From: Candidatus Rifleibacteriota bacterium
Lineage (GTDB): Bacteria; Muiribacteriota; Ozemobacteria; Ozemobacterales; Ozemobacteraceae
Direction: 5' to 3'
DNA: 45,071 nucleotides
NCBI GenBank assembly: GCA_028689875.1
Contig: JAQVCG010000007.1
Span: 3,897 to 48,967, forward strand
The notes beneath the pieces were generated by a model. That model was not told the DNA's origin, made no database searches, and was given only the letters and a program-made list of their open reading frames with translations. The number at the start of each line of letters is the position of its first letter. Within the stretch, counting starts at the first letter, position 1. The translations under genes and the position numbers were made by a program. Positions 8,701-14,988 of this stretch are shown in pieces.

Positions 8701-9139
8701 TACCGCTTCCACGACTTGTAAAATGCTGAGCAAGAACAGGAAAAGTTATTGAAGCAAGAGACTGAGAAAATCTTCTGTCATCTTCAGCATTTGAGGGCTG
8801 ATCAAAAATATAGTCAAAAATAACGGTATTTACTTTTGAATTATTTATAAAATCTGCAATAGCTGCGAAATCAGAACGATTAGGATCACGACCAAATCTG
8901 CTAAAAAATGTCTGATCTTTATATATAACCGTCACGGGGTGATTAGGCATTTTTAAAGAGCTTACATAGGGTCGAATAATTGGTGAAAAGCTAAATAAGA
9001 CATCTGTAAAAACCATCTCTCCCCAGGCAACAATATCACGCAATGATGGAATTAGAACTAGTAAAAAAATAAAAAGCGGCAACAAAGCCGCTCTTTTTCC
9101 ATGCCTCGATATTTTACCCAGTTTTGAAATAAAAGCCAT
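5783..9139 (-). CDS. CHASE2-domain class III adenylate/guanylate cyclase with a beta-sandwich insert
   Basis: Membrane receptor cyclase of 1118 residues making cAMP (or cGMP). Order: short cytoplasmic start; TM helix ~20-35; extracytoplasmic CHASE2 region with VIFDYIFDQPSNAEDDRRF; a carboxypeptidase-regulatory-like module at ~375-465 (GKISYYDGSAVSG...TDAEGNYSFSNL); the rest of the sensor; about three TM helices at ~745-830; a class III catalytic domain from ~860; and a TPR-like tail at ~1050-1105. Catalytic elements are present: metal Asp in FTDLAGFT, lysine and second metal Asp in DKYIGDAIMGFW, and transition-state Asn/Arg in GDGVNLASRLEG. ATG at 9139 chosen over a TTG at 9154 that overlaps the FecR gene. 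Last gene of a three-gene set. The ligand is unknown, and cAMP rather than cGMP is only the more common outcome for this family. Confidence 0.9.
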   Translation of the reverse strand: MAFISKLGKISRHGKRAALLPLFIFLLVLIPSLRDIVAWGEMVFTDVLFSFSPIIRPYVSSLKMPNHPVTVIYKDQTFFSRFGRDPNRSDFAAIADFINNSKVNTVIFDYIFDQPSNAEDDRRFSQSLASITFPVLAQHFTSRGSGTFENRTIVDENASRPQAPLPLFSEISDYSAATGLINMAGGFDSTIRFVPLAFLPAESDEFLLTLGYTSWITSLIADKKEDIRAIVLNLNESPKNLVEEVLSKGPYKYRTTGHLGIDKATRKLEIQLIKRLLEINANESEAFDYIETPTTWLNMPESPLPIIGSYEIPCLRLNFAKESFPFSGDGIVTKSMGTLLESEADRLTPLFADKMKLKIADDCDFLSLPVLAESKSGKKEIKGKISYYDGSAVSGAEALLLMPSAATWQKAITDAEGNYSFSNLYGGDFLLYLTVRTSNGWISCSTKKYFGSEDIIEMSDVLLPKPVEKVCVNTEKVASSAENICVFGEPIILIRTQKDGQSGINEISDDYELIRYDDGSKVILVSSGEALGELGVVLKETDLAMVPKTNEWVTSFYATEQISYSNKIFEIGGLPTSLDTRLALLGKLATGEGQNTVDAVIMPGNETVIDDLPEPTKENSHVAGVKFLSRDKDDYVVRLIDDKFREIVGNTGSLIELFTGSYFVLLENSKRRIFWQDSQIQTDAVFFGSAAQTDQDFVVTPINFMDMSFTRLPGVNLHANLYSALRRQCFIRPIFFHPDSCRNFWPLIQFLLLVPILIILNQIYTNKRAIIGGISIVICSGLLFIFAVWGFILQVSIPFLFPFLILVSFGLSKGYISWLFARQQENETRATFGRFISPTVVNDILKIPGGLKTKSEKKELTVIFTDLAGFTSISEKLSPEDLTELMNEYFREMTKILFEHGGTLDKYIGDAIMGFWNHPREQVNHAQLAVECAIAMQIKLAELRENWIKQGFPSVRVRAGINSAFCMVGFVGSDIQMNFTCLGDGVNLASRLEGANKNYGTYIMISDSVHRQIDSRKISTRFLDYLIVKGKNTPVEVFEVRGYRKDDTKEWREAEILYKNGLDLYFAKDFESAINVFKSVLKLMPDDDPAKLYIMRSQEYLLKPPPENWDKSYTLKTK

Positions 9140-9147
9140 TTTGCAAT

Positions 9148-10668
9148 TTACCAAAGTTTTTTGAACTTATCGCGTATTTTATTTTTCAAACCGGATTTCT
9201 CAATTAGATTCTGAGTTGATTTTCGTTGATTTTCCTTATTCTTTTTTGCCGCAGCTTTCTCACCGCTTTTAATCTTTTCGGCTATCTGAAATGAATATGC
9301 AGATATTTCTTTAGATATGGCTCCGGCAGGAGCAACACCAAGATTTGCCTTTCCGGTGCTTTGATTATAAATAAAAGCAGAGAAACCATCAGTAATCTCA
9401 AAGCAATCAGTATTTCCTGGAATTCTCCCATACAATTTTCCTTTTAAAACCTTAAAAGTGGTTACAATTAAGTCATTTGACTGATAATGACTTGAAAGGA
9501 ATTCTATATCTGTAGTTTTGCCCTTGTAACGGCAAACCTTAAACTGGCCTGCACCTTGCGAAATCTGAACCCCTTCGCCTGTCGGGACTAATAAGGCTTT
9601 TGAACTTCCATCCCAAGCTTTACAGGCTGCAAACACTTTATTATTTAAATACAGTTCTGTTATTTTTCTGTCAGTTATCATTGTTTCAGAATATAGTGGA
9701 GTATATTCCGAAAAATCAACATTATAGCGCTCTTTTTTGAGAAAGCCCTCACCAATATCCACTGCATCACCCACACTTAAGTCGCCATTCTTCAGCAAAT
9801 TTGTGTTTCTAAATTCGAGAACCTTTTTTGAAAAACTATTGCCCGAAGCATTTTTTTCTTTAAGCTTAGATAATTCATCTGAGCTACTGAATCCGGTATA
9901 TTCACTAAACTCATTTATAGACCTTGAGTCAATATTAAGCAACTCAACAGCTTTATCACCGTATGTAGAAATTAAATTGTCTGATGAAATTTTTTCTACT
10001 GCACCAAAAACGTCATCCGCACTATTAATCTTTCCAAAAGGTGAAAATGCGATGATCGACTCACCCTTATTAAGCCTCTTTTTAAGCCCGGTAGCTCGAT
10101 GAGTGAGCTCGACCTCTCCTTCGTAAACTTTCACGCCGGTCGCGCCCGGAACAAGAGTACCAAGCTGCAAAATTGGAGTTTCAAAAAGCGTAGAAAAATT
10201 ATCAAGTATTTCAACCTCGAACATCGTGCCCTTAACACCGGCAATTACATCAGCTGTCTGAACCTGAAAATTACTTCCCGAAACAACTTTAAACAATAGC
10301 TTTCCCTGCTGGGCCTTTAATTCTTGAATTTTTGTCATATCAAGCGTAAGAGGGACTTCAAAAATACTATGCTCGTTGACGACCATAATACAAGTGTTTT
10401 TTAAGGCCATTTCTGCAAAACTATTTTGATAAGTTCTGACCGCATCACCACCGTCAAGGCGCTTTAAATTCCCTGAAAGTTTTAGGTTTTTATGAAGAGT
10501 TTTAAACATAGAACTCGCGCCCTTTTTTACCTCAACACGACCTTCTGCCCCAATTATTTCTGTCGAAGATAAATCAATAGCTTCAACAGAATGACAAGAA
10601 GCAACAAAAACAGCAAAAAACATAAATATAATCAAACTTGTTCTATTTCTTTTATTCATATAAATCAT
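9148..10668 (-). CDS. FecR-domain exported protein
   Basis: Envelope protein of 506 residues with an N-terminal signal sequence ending FVASCHSVEA. VASC fits a lipobox, so it may be a lipoprotein, though cleavage after VEA is also possible. Residues ~38-170 form a FecR-like domain: AEGRVEVKKG, LDGGDAVRTYQNSFAEMALKN, GKLLFKV, FQVQTADVIAGVKGTMFEVEI. The middle holds charged, probably helical sequence and the C terminus is Lys-rich (KAAAKKNKENQRK). FecR domains near CHASE2 cyclases recur in several phyla, and here the cyclase ATG follows 8 bases after this stop, suggesting a shared sensor unit. It is not linked to a FecI sigma factor, so an iron-siderophore role is not supported. Confidence 0.85.
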   Translation of the reverse strand: MIYMNKRNRTSLIIFMFFAVFVASCHSVEAIDLSSTEIIGAEGRVEVKKGASSMFKTLHKNLKLSGNLKRLDGGDAVRTYQNSFAEMALKNTCIMVVNEHSIFEVPLTLDMTKIQELKAQQGKLLFKVVSGSNFQVQTADVIAGVKGTMFEVEILDNFSTLFETPILQLGTLVPGATGVKVYEGEVELTHRATGLKKRLNKGESIIAFSPFGKINSADDVFGAVEKISSDNLISTYGDKAVELLNIDSRSINEFSEYTGFSSSDELSKLKEKNASGNSFSKKVLEFRNTNLLKNGDLSVGDAVDIGEGFLKKERYNVDFSEYTPLYSETMITDRKITELYLNNKVFAACKAWDGSSKALLVPTGEGVQISQGAGQFKVCRYKGKTTDIEFLSSHYQSNDLIVTTFKVLKGKLYGRIPGNTDCFEITDGFSAFIYNQSTGKANLGVAPAGAISKEISAYSFQIAEKIKSGEKAAAKKNKENQRKSTQNLIEKSGLKNKIRDKFKKLW

Positions 10669-10675
10669 TTAAACA

Positions 10676-11698
10676 TCAAATTCCTGAATTATATACTTCT
10701 TCATCTTCATACAAAGTAACCGCATCAGGCTGGTTTCTGCTAAGAATATCAAGATACATATTAGCAATATCAATCATCAAAAATACGCTTTCCCTGTTTT
10801 GTGAAACAAAAGGAGTTCCTTGCGCTTCATACATTTTTTGGATTTTAATATCATAATCATTAATCTTTGCCATATTTTCTTTTATTTCGTTGTAATAGCT
10901 TTTAAGAATTTTCAACTTTTCTTTTGTATTTTTAACCGCTATATCAACATCAATAGCGTGTCTGGCGAGGATTTTTTTGTTCGCTTCTTCAAAATTATTC
11001 TCAGGAAGATTATCAACAGATGAGTAGCGAGTATCCGTATCGTCAGAAAAAGACTGCTTGTTTTCAATTTCCATATATTGAGCATTATATTTGTTCTTCA
11101 TGATATTCATTGTTGCAGCATACATAGAAACATCTGCACCGGCTGCTATAGCTTCAGAGCGTTTTTCAGATTCTTTAATTTGCTCGTCACTCATTCCACC
11201 GTTACTCAAATCACCCCAAAAGCCCTGCTTTTGCATGTTTTTAGACTGAGCATCATCAATTTTATTTGCCATTTTCATTGCTAGCGCCAACTGACCGGCC
11301 GCATCACCGGAGTTTTGCAAAGCTTCTAAGGCTTTTACATCATCCATGGAAATTCCCATCTTAGAAAGTTGCTGCTGTGTTACCTCGTCTTTACGTTCCT
11401 CACTTAACCCCTCTTCAATTTCTTTATCCGTAAGACCGTATTCTTCTTTAACGTCGTTTTTAAATTTTTTCTCTACAACCGATGCAGAATCCTCTATCCT
11501 TTTCTCAAACGGTCTTATAATTGTATTTTCAATGGCTGCGATTAGCTTATCAAAACTACCTGTTCCGTTCCTGGCGGAATAAATCTCACTATCACTCGGA
11601 AAAGGCGGCAACTTTTCAAACATTTCCTTAGCTGTTTGTCCATAAACAGTGGAAACCAGAAGATAAAGCACAATAAAAACCAAACTTATTTTTCGCAT
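10676..11698 (-). CDS. Exported coiled-coil protein of unknown function, upstream of fecR-like/cyclase genes
   Basis: Not recognised. With the ATG at 11698 it has 340 residues and starts with a clean signal peptide (MRKISLVFIVLYLLVSTVYG, cleavage before QTAKE). An open frame continues upstream to 11824, but that part crosses the promoter and terminator and does not look coding. The mature protein is hydrophilic, rich in Glu, Lys, Asp and Asn and likely helical or coiled coil (VEKKFKNDVKEEYGLTDKEIEE; KNTKEKLKILKSYYNEIKENM). There are no cysteines in the mature part. It ends 7 bases before the FecR-domain gene, so it probably works with that protein and the cyclase, for example as a periplasmic partner. 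Confidence 0.75.
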   Translation of the reverse strand: MRKISLVFIVLYLLVSTVYGQTAKEMFEKLPPFPSDSEIYSARNGTGSFDKLIAAIENTIIRPFEKRIEDSASVVEKKFKNDVKEEYGLTDKEIEEGLSEERKDEVTQQQLSKMGISMDDVKALEALQNSGDAAGQLALAMKMANKIDDAQSKNMQKQGFWGDLSNGGMSDEQIKESEKRSEAIAAGADVSMYAATMNIMKNKYNAQYMEIENKQSFSDDTDTRYSSVDNLPENNFEEANKKILARHAIDVDIAVKNTKEKLKILKSYYNEIKENMAKINDYDIKIQKMYEAQGTPFVSQNRESVFLMIDIANMYLDILSRNQPDAVTLYEDEEVYNSGI

Positions 11699-11734
11699 AT
11701 AACACACACCCACAAATATTAAAATGTTGGGGCA

Positions 11735-11762
11735 ATTATACACCTGAAATCTAAAAAACAAA
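11735..11762 (-). promoter_or_regulatory. Possible promoter for the exported protein/fecR/cyclase operon
   Basis: Minus-strand TATAAT (11740-11735) with TTTGTT 16 bp upstream, in the gap between the superoxide reductase terminator and the ATG at 11698. The -10 is perfect and the -35 is weak. The leader would be about 30 nt with only a poor GTGGGTG ribosome site. Confidence 0.45.
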
Positions 11763-11788
11763 ATACTATTATTTATCCTTATTAAAAG

Positions 11789-11821
11789 TAAAAAAAGGCA
11801 GAAACCATAGGTTTCTGCCTT
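11789..11821 (-). terminator. Rho-independent terminator after the superoxide reductase gene
   Basis: A perfect 12-bp stem, AAGGCAGAAACC (11795-11806) with GGTTTCTGCCTT (11810-11821), and a 3-base loop. On the minus strand it is followed by a run of seven or more T. It starts 18 bases after the end of the superoxide reductase gene and insulates the next operon. It is the only textbook intrinsic terminator I see in the window. Confidence 0.88.
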
Positions 11822-11838
11822 CAAAAAACTAGTTTAAA

Positions 11839-12219
11839 TTACAAAGTCTTTTTCCATAAACCATGAATATTGCAATATTCATAAGCTTCGATAACTTTTT
11901 CATCTGCTTCTAAGAAGAAAACTGTCTGAGGCTTGTCACCGGGATTAAGTTGTTTTCTTTGGCGCCCTTTGCTGGTTACAAGGCAAATCCAAGGGATGAA
12001 ATGTTCGGGAACCATAGGATGAGCTACGCTGCCAACTTCAACAACAACTTTATTGCCTTCAACCTTTATAACGGGAACGTGTTTTTCAGTTGCACCGTCA
12101 CTGGTGTTAGCCTGCATTTCACTCATTTTTTCACCACAGCATACAATGGGAACACCTGAGCTGTGAATCATACCGATAATATTACCACAATGTTTGCATA
12201 CAAAAAATTTTTGTTCCAT
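11839..12219 (-). CDS. dfx: Desulfoferrodoxin (2Fe superoxide reductase)
   Basis: Reduces superoxide to hydrogen peroxide without making oxygen, typical of anaerobes. The 126 residues contain both iron sites: an N-terminal desulforedoxin domain (CKHCG and VCCGEKM, four Cys for center I) and the catalytic domain with EKHVPVI, AHPMVPEHFIPWI and EYCNIHGLWK, which supply the four His and one Cys of center II. The EKHVPV Glu-Lys pair typical of reductases is intact. A strong GGAGG lies 9 nt before the ATG. It is followed by a strong terminator and preceded by tRNA-Arg only 42 bases upstream; no convincing promoter lies between, so tRNA and dfx may share a transcript. Confidence 0.95.
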   Translation of the reverse strand: MEQKFFVCKHCGNIIGMIHSSGVPIVCCGEKMSEMQANTSDGATEKHVPVIKVEGNKVVVEVGSVAHPMVPEHFIPWICLVTSKGRQRKQLNPGDKPQTVFFLEADEKVIEAYEYCNIHGLWKKTL

Positions 12220-12261
12220 CTTAAATTCCTCCGTTTTTAGATTTATAATTATTAATTAAAA

Positions 12262-12335
12262 CGCGCCTAGCAGGATTTGAACCTGCGACCCCAGGATTAG
12301 GAATCCTGTGCTCTATCCAACTGAGCTATAGGCGC
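12262..12335 (-). tRNA. tRNA-Arg (anticodon CCT)
   Basis: A 74-nt cloverleaf on the minus strand: acceptor GCGCCTA/TAGGCGC (7 bp), D arm GCTC/GAGC, anticodon arm CAGGA-TTCCTAA-TCCTG, variable GGGTC, T arm GCAGG-TTCAAAT-CCTGC and discriminator G. The loop gives anticodon CCT, reading AGG. The 3' CCA is not encoded. All stems are perfectly paired. Confidence 0.97.
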
Positions 12336-12350
12336 ATCTATTAATTATCT

Positions 12351-12365
12351 TGCATGATACATGCA
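12351..12365. repeat. 15-bp inverted repeat over the tRNA/dfx promoter
   Basis: TGCATG-ATA-CATGCA is a perfect 6-bp palindrome with a 3-base spacer covering the predicted -10 box. It could be an operator for a dimeric repressor. It is short and AT-balanced, so chance is possible. Confidence 0.35.
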
Positions 12366-12382
12366 TTTTCTGGCAAAATCAA
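12354..12382 (-). promoter_or_regulatory. Predicted promoter for tRNA-Arg and dfx
   Basis: Minus-strand TTGATT (12382-12377), 17 bp, TATCAT (12359-12354), with transcription expected 10-15 bases before the tRNA. The -10 lies inside the perfect inverted repeat described separately. Confidence 0.5.
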
Positions 12383-12412
12383 GTTGTTAAACTATATTTT
12401 TGGAGAAGAAAT

Positions 12413-12979
12413 TTGAAACACAAATTTAAAAACATAATTTTATTGTTTTTGTTAATTATCACAGCATCAACATTATACGCTGAAAACACGGGCAAAATAA
12501 TTAATAATAAATGTCGCGCAAACCTAAAGTTGCTAAATGAAAGCACACAAAAAATCCTTGAAAAGCACCACTACGACCTGCCACCTTGGAGACCCCTAGA
12601 AGTTTTTTATAAAGAAACAAAGCTTTTCGAAACTCTCGATAAACTACCAACCCCGCCAACTCTTGATTGCAAATATTACTTAGTAAGCATGGGGGCAAAA
12701 GACTATCAGTGGTGCTGCGAATTGCACGGAGTAATTGAAGGTGATAAAACAGTAAGCTTTAAATATCATGAACACGCCATGATGGGAAAAATTAACTCTA
12801 AATATGAACAGATACCGGAATACAGTACAGCAGTCAAAAGCATGCTGCACTGGACAAACTACAGACAAACATTCTCAGAACTGTTAATATACAACTTCAA
12901 CATGAATCCGATATCAACAATACTATTTGGTATATTTGGGCTAATAATAATTTATGTTATCTATAGAGCAATTTATTAA
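12413..12979 (+). CDS. Exported protein with pseudopilin-tail-like cysteine motifs and C-terminal TM helix
   Basis: Not assigned to a family. The TTG at 12413 is the likely start (188 residues): GGAG lies 7 nt upstream and the product begins with a signal peptide (MKHKFKNIILLFLLIITASTLYA). A frame reaching back to 12350 crosses the tRNA/dfx promoter. Residues ~30-45 read CRANLKLLNESTQKILEKH, and further on come DCKYYL and WCCELHG. This C-x-A-N-x-x-x-L plus C-x-x-HG arrangement resembles the head of some bacterial pseudopilins, but there is no prepilin FTLVE start. A single hydrophobic helix closes the protein. Its stop interlocks with that of the convergent TPR gene. Confidence 0.7.
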   Translation: MKHKFKNIILLFLLIITASTLYAENTGKIINNKCRANLKLLNESTQKILEKHHYDLPPWRPLEVFYKETKLFETLDKLPTPPTLDCKYYLVSMGAKDYQWCCELHGVIEGDKTVSFKYHEHAMMGKINSKYEQIPEYSTAVKSMLHWTNYRQTFSELLIYNFNMNPISTILFGIFGLIIIYVIYRAIY

Positions 12980-13698
12980 TCTTCTGTAAGAGGCAGACCC
13001 AGCTCATCAGAGAACTGTTTTAACATTGTATCTATCCAATAACCGGAATAACCTAATTTCTTAGCCTTAAGAAGGTTCAAGATGGCTTTACCCTTTTGTT
13101 CTCGCTGTGACCAAGCCATAGCAAGCACAACGTAAGCCCAGCCAGACTTGTGATTGTATCCCTCAAGATATGAAATGGTTTTGCGAGGTTCGTGCAATGC
13201 AAGATGCAATGTTGCTAAATCACAAATCAAAAACTCATTTGTTGGATTAAGAGATAAAGCCAAAGTTAATTCTTCGTATGCATCTAAAAAAGCACCGCGA
13301 CCGGCTAATATAAGACCTAAAGAACGATGAGCATCTGAATCTTCGGGGTTCTTGGCAATAGCATCACGAGCTCGTTGCTCTGCAAAATCAAAATCATGTT
13401 GTGTGCTTTCACCTAATAATGACAAATAAAAATATATACGTCCTAGCTCAAGGTAAGCATGACTGCTATTATCATCTAAAGTCGCTGACTTTTTATAGTG
13501 TTCCCATGCGCGCCTGAGCATTTCGGCATTACCTAACCGCATACCTTCATCAATCATTTGAGCCGGAACACCTAAAGGCACTCCACCTTCAACCACAGTA
13601 ATAGGCATCGAATAAGCACTTGCACGATTAGATAAAAAGCAAAAAGTTAATAAAATAAAAATCCCGAAAATAACGGGCATGCAAAATCTTTTTAACAT
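12976..13698 (-). CDS. Exported TPR-repeat protein
   Basis: A 240-residue protein with a signal sequence (to about residue 28, ASA before YSMP) followed by helical repeats typical of tetratricopeptides: AWEHYKKSATLDDNSSHAYLELGRIY, AEQRARDAIAKNPEDSDAHRSLGLIL, AYEELTLALSLNPTNEFLICDLATL and a weaker C-terminal pair. The repeats provide protein-protein contacts; the partner is unknown. GGGAGG precedes the ATG at 13698. It stands alone on this strand, divergent from the pseudopilin operon, so a role in pilus or envelope assembly is possible but unproven. Confidence 0.82.
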   Translation of the reverse strand: MLKRFCMPVIFGIFILLTFCFLSNRASAYSMPITVVEGGVPLGVPAQMIDEGMRLGNAEMLRRAWEHYKKSATLDDNSSHAYLELGRIYFYLSLLGESTQHDFDFAEQRARDAIAKNPEDSDAHRSLGLILAGRGAFLDAYEELTLALSLNPTNEFLICDLATLHLALHEPRKTISYLEGYNHKSGWAYVVLAMAWSQREQKGKAILNLLKAKKLGYSGYWIDTMLKQFSDELGLPLTED

Positions 13699-13746
13699 AC
13701 CTTAAACCTCCCAATTAACTATTTACTTATTATCTATCATGTAATC

Positions 13747-13774
13747 TTTGCAAAATCTATATATTTGTTATACT
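13747..13774 (+). promoter_or_regulatory. Predicted promoter of the pseudopilin operon
   Basis: TTTGCA (13747-13752), 16 bp, TATACT (13769-13774) with an upstream TGT forming an extended -10. The leader is about 24 nt to the ATG at 13805, with a modest TTTGGAT ribosome site. Confidence 0.55.
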
Positions 13775-13804
13775 CTGTAGCATAAACTGTTTATTTGGAT
13801 CATT

Positions 13805-14371
13805 ATGGGAAAGAATACAAAACATTTCTGCAAAGCTTTCACATTAGTGGAAATCTTGATTGTTATAGTTTTGGCTGGCATGGTAGCTATGCCATTTACG
13901 AATATGTTCATATTCGGAGTCAGGGGCAGCAATGACAACGCTGAACAAGTAATTGGCTTTAATCTTGCCCGTGAAAAAATCGAAGAAATTAAAGGCCTCC
14001 CATTTGAACAAATTAAGTCTGACTATGAAAACTTCAGAGACGTATTCCAAGACAGATATAAATACGACGAAGCATACTTCAACGAAGAATCATTCGAAAA
14101 ATATTTCTCAGACGTATTCACTGAATCAATGCTCGCCGACAGCGAATACAAAACAAGCCATACAAGACTTAAACTGCTTTATCCAAAAGTATTCTTAAAA
14201 CCCCTTACATTTTATCCATCAGAATACTCAAAACTACGAAGAGTTACAAAAGTTGAACAGATTAGCGAATCTGCTATGCCATCAAAACTCAAAAAAATTA
14301 CCGTCATGGTATTTGATGAACAAAACAAAAAAATCGCAAACCTCGTAACCCTAATCGGACTACACAAATGA
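13805..14371 (+). CDS. Prepilin-type pseudopilin (PilV/GspI-like)
   Basis: A 188-residue minor pilin or pseudopilin. The N terminus has a type III signal: short basic leader ending CKA, then FTLVEILIVIVLAGMVAMPF, with the Glu at mature position 5. Cleavage by prepilin peptidase should occur between Ala and Phe (Gly is more usual at -1). Residues after the helix include AREKIEEIKGLPFEQI, a pattern common in PilV/GspI-like subunits. The C terminus ends KKITVMVFDE and NLVTLIGL, the beta strands expected of such heads. It overlaps the next pseudopilin in an ATGA junction. Whether it serves a type IV pilus or a type II secretion machine cannot be told here. Confidence 0.88.
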   Translation: MGKNTKHFCKAFTLVEILIVIVLAGMVAMPFTNMFIFGVRGSNDNAEQVIGFNLAREKIEEIKGLPFEQIKSDYENFRDVFQDRYKYDEAYFNEESFEKYFSDVFTESMLADSEYKTSHTRLKLLYPKVFLKPLTFYPSEYSKLRRVTKVEQISESAMPSKLKKITVMVFDEQNKKIANLVTLIGLHK

Positions 14372-14988
14372 CAAAAAGCTCAAAAGCATTTACACTCGTC
14401 GAAATACTCATAGCAATGACTTTGACCGTATTAGTTATCGGCGTATTGTATCTTATGCAAACAACGGGGATGTCAACCGTCAGGAAAGGCACCTCGCAAC
14501 TGCTTTTAACCTCTGAAATAAGGAACAAAACCGAAAGAATGGTAGCAGATTTCAGAAACGCAAAAGAAATACTCGAAATCTCACCCGATTCCGTGAAAAT
14601 GAGAACATACAAATACTCTTCAGAAAATCCGGACCCGGGCGAAGACGCTTTAGTTACAGTCCTGTATGAAGTAGAGCGCCGGGAAAGAGAGTGTGTTCTC
14701 TGGCGTAGCGAAAATAAAGAAAACCCAAGTAAGCTTCTTTCTTTGCAAAAAATCGGCACAAATCTTTTTGAGCCTTATTTCGAGTTCGCTGATGAACTAT
14801 CGCCTACAGGATGGTCTTATTACCCATACAATATGAAAACCAATGATTCATATCAAAGGAAACACATAACTTTTGTAAAAATTAAACTCGAATTTGAAAA
14901 TATTGGCGAATCAGCAACACTAGTCACATCAACGACCCTGAGACCGGCAGCCACCAGAATAAGACAACCAAACTGGAAACTGAGATGA
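14368..14988 (+). CDS. Prepilin-type pseudopilin (PilW/GspJ-like)
   Basis: A 206-residue second minor pseudopilin, start ATG overlapping the previous stop. The leader is MTKSSKA, cleaved before FTLVEILIAMTLTVLVIGVLY; Glu5 is present. The following SEIRNKTERMVADFRNAKEI and VTVLYEVERRERECVLWR segments match the general layout of PilW/GspJ minor subunits (helix, then a beta-rich head). Together with the preceding gene it probably forms part of the tip complex that primes pilus assembly. Its stop overlaps the next gene by 4 nt, so translation of all three is coupled. Confidence 0.87.
   Translation: MTKSSKAFTLVEILIAMTLTVLVIGVLYLMQTTGMSTVRKGTSQLLLTSEIRNKTERMVADFRNAKEILEISPDSVKMRTYKYSSENPDPGEDALVTVLYEVERRERECVLWRSENKENPSKLLSLQKIGTNLFEPYFEFADELSPTGWSYYPYNMKTNDSYQRKHITFVKIKLEFENIGESATLVTSTTLRPAATRIRQPNWKLR

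Noticed and set aside
9148..10668. Iron-siderophore regulation by the FecR-domain protein
   Set aside because: There is no FecI sigma factor, TonB receptor or iron gene nearby; the context is a cyclase.
14304..14759. A 151-codon open frame on the minus strand across the two pseudopilin genes
   Set aside because: Shadow of coding sequence with clear prepilin signals on the other strand; low-complexity product and no start signals.
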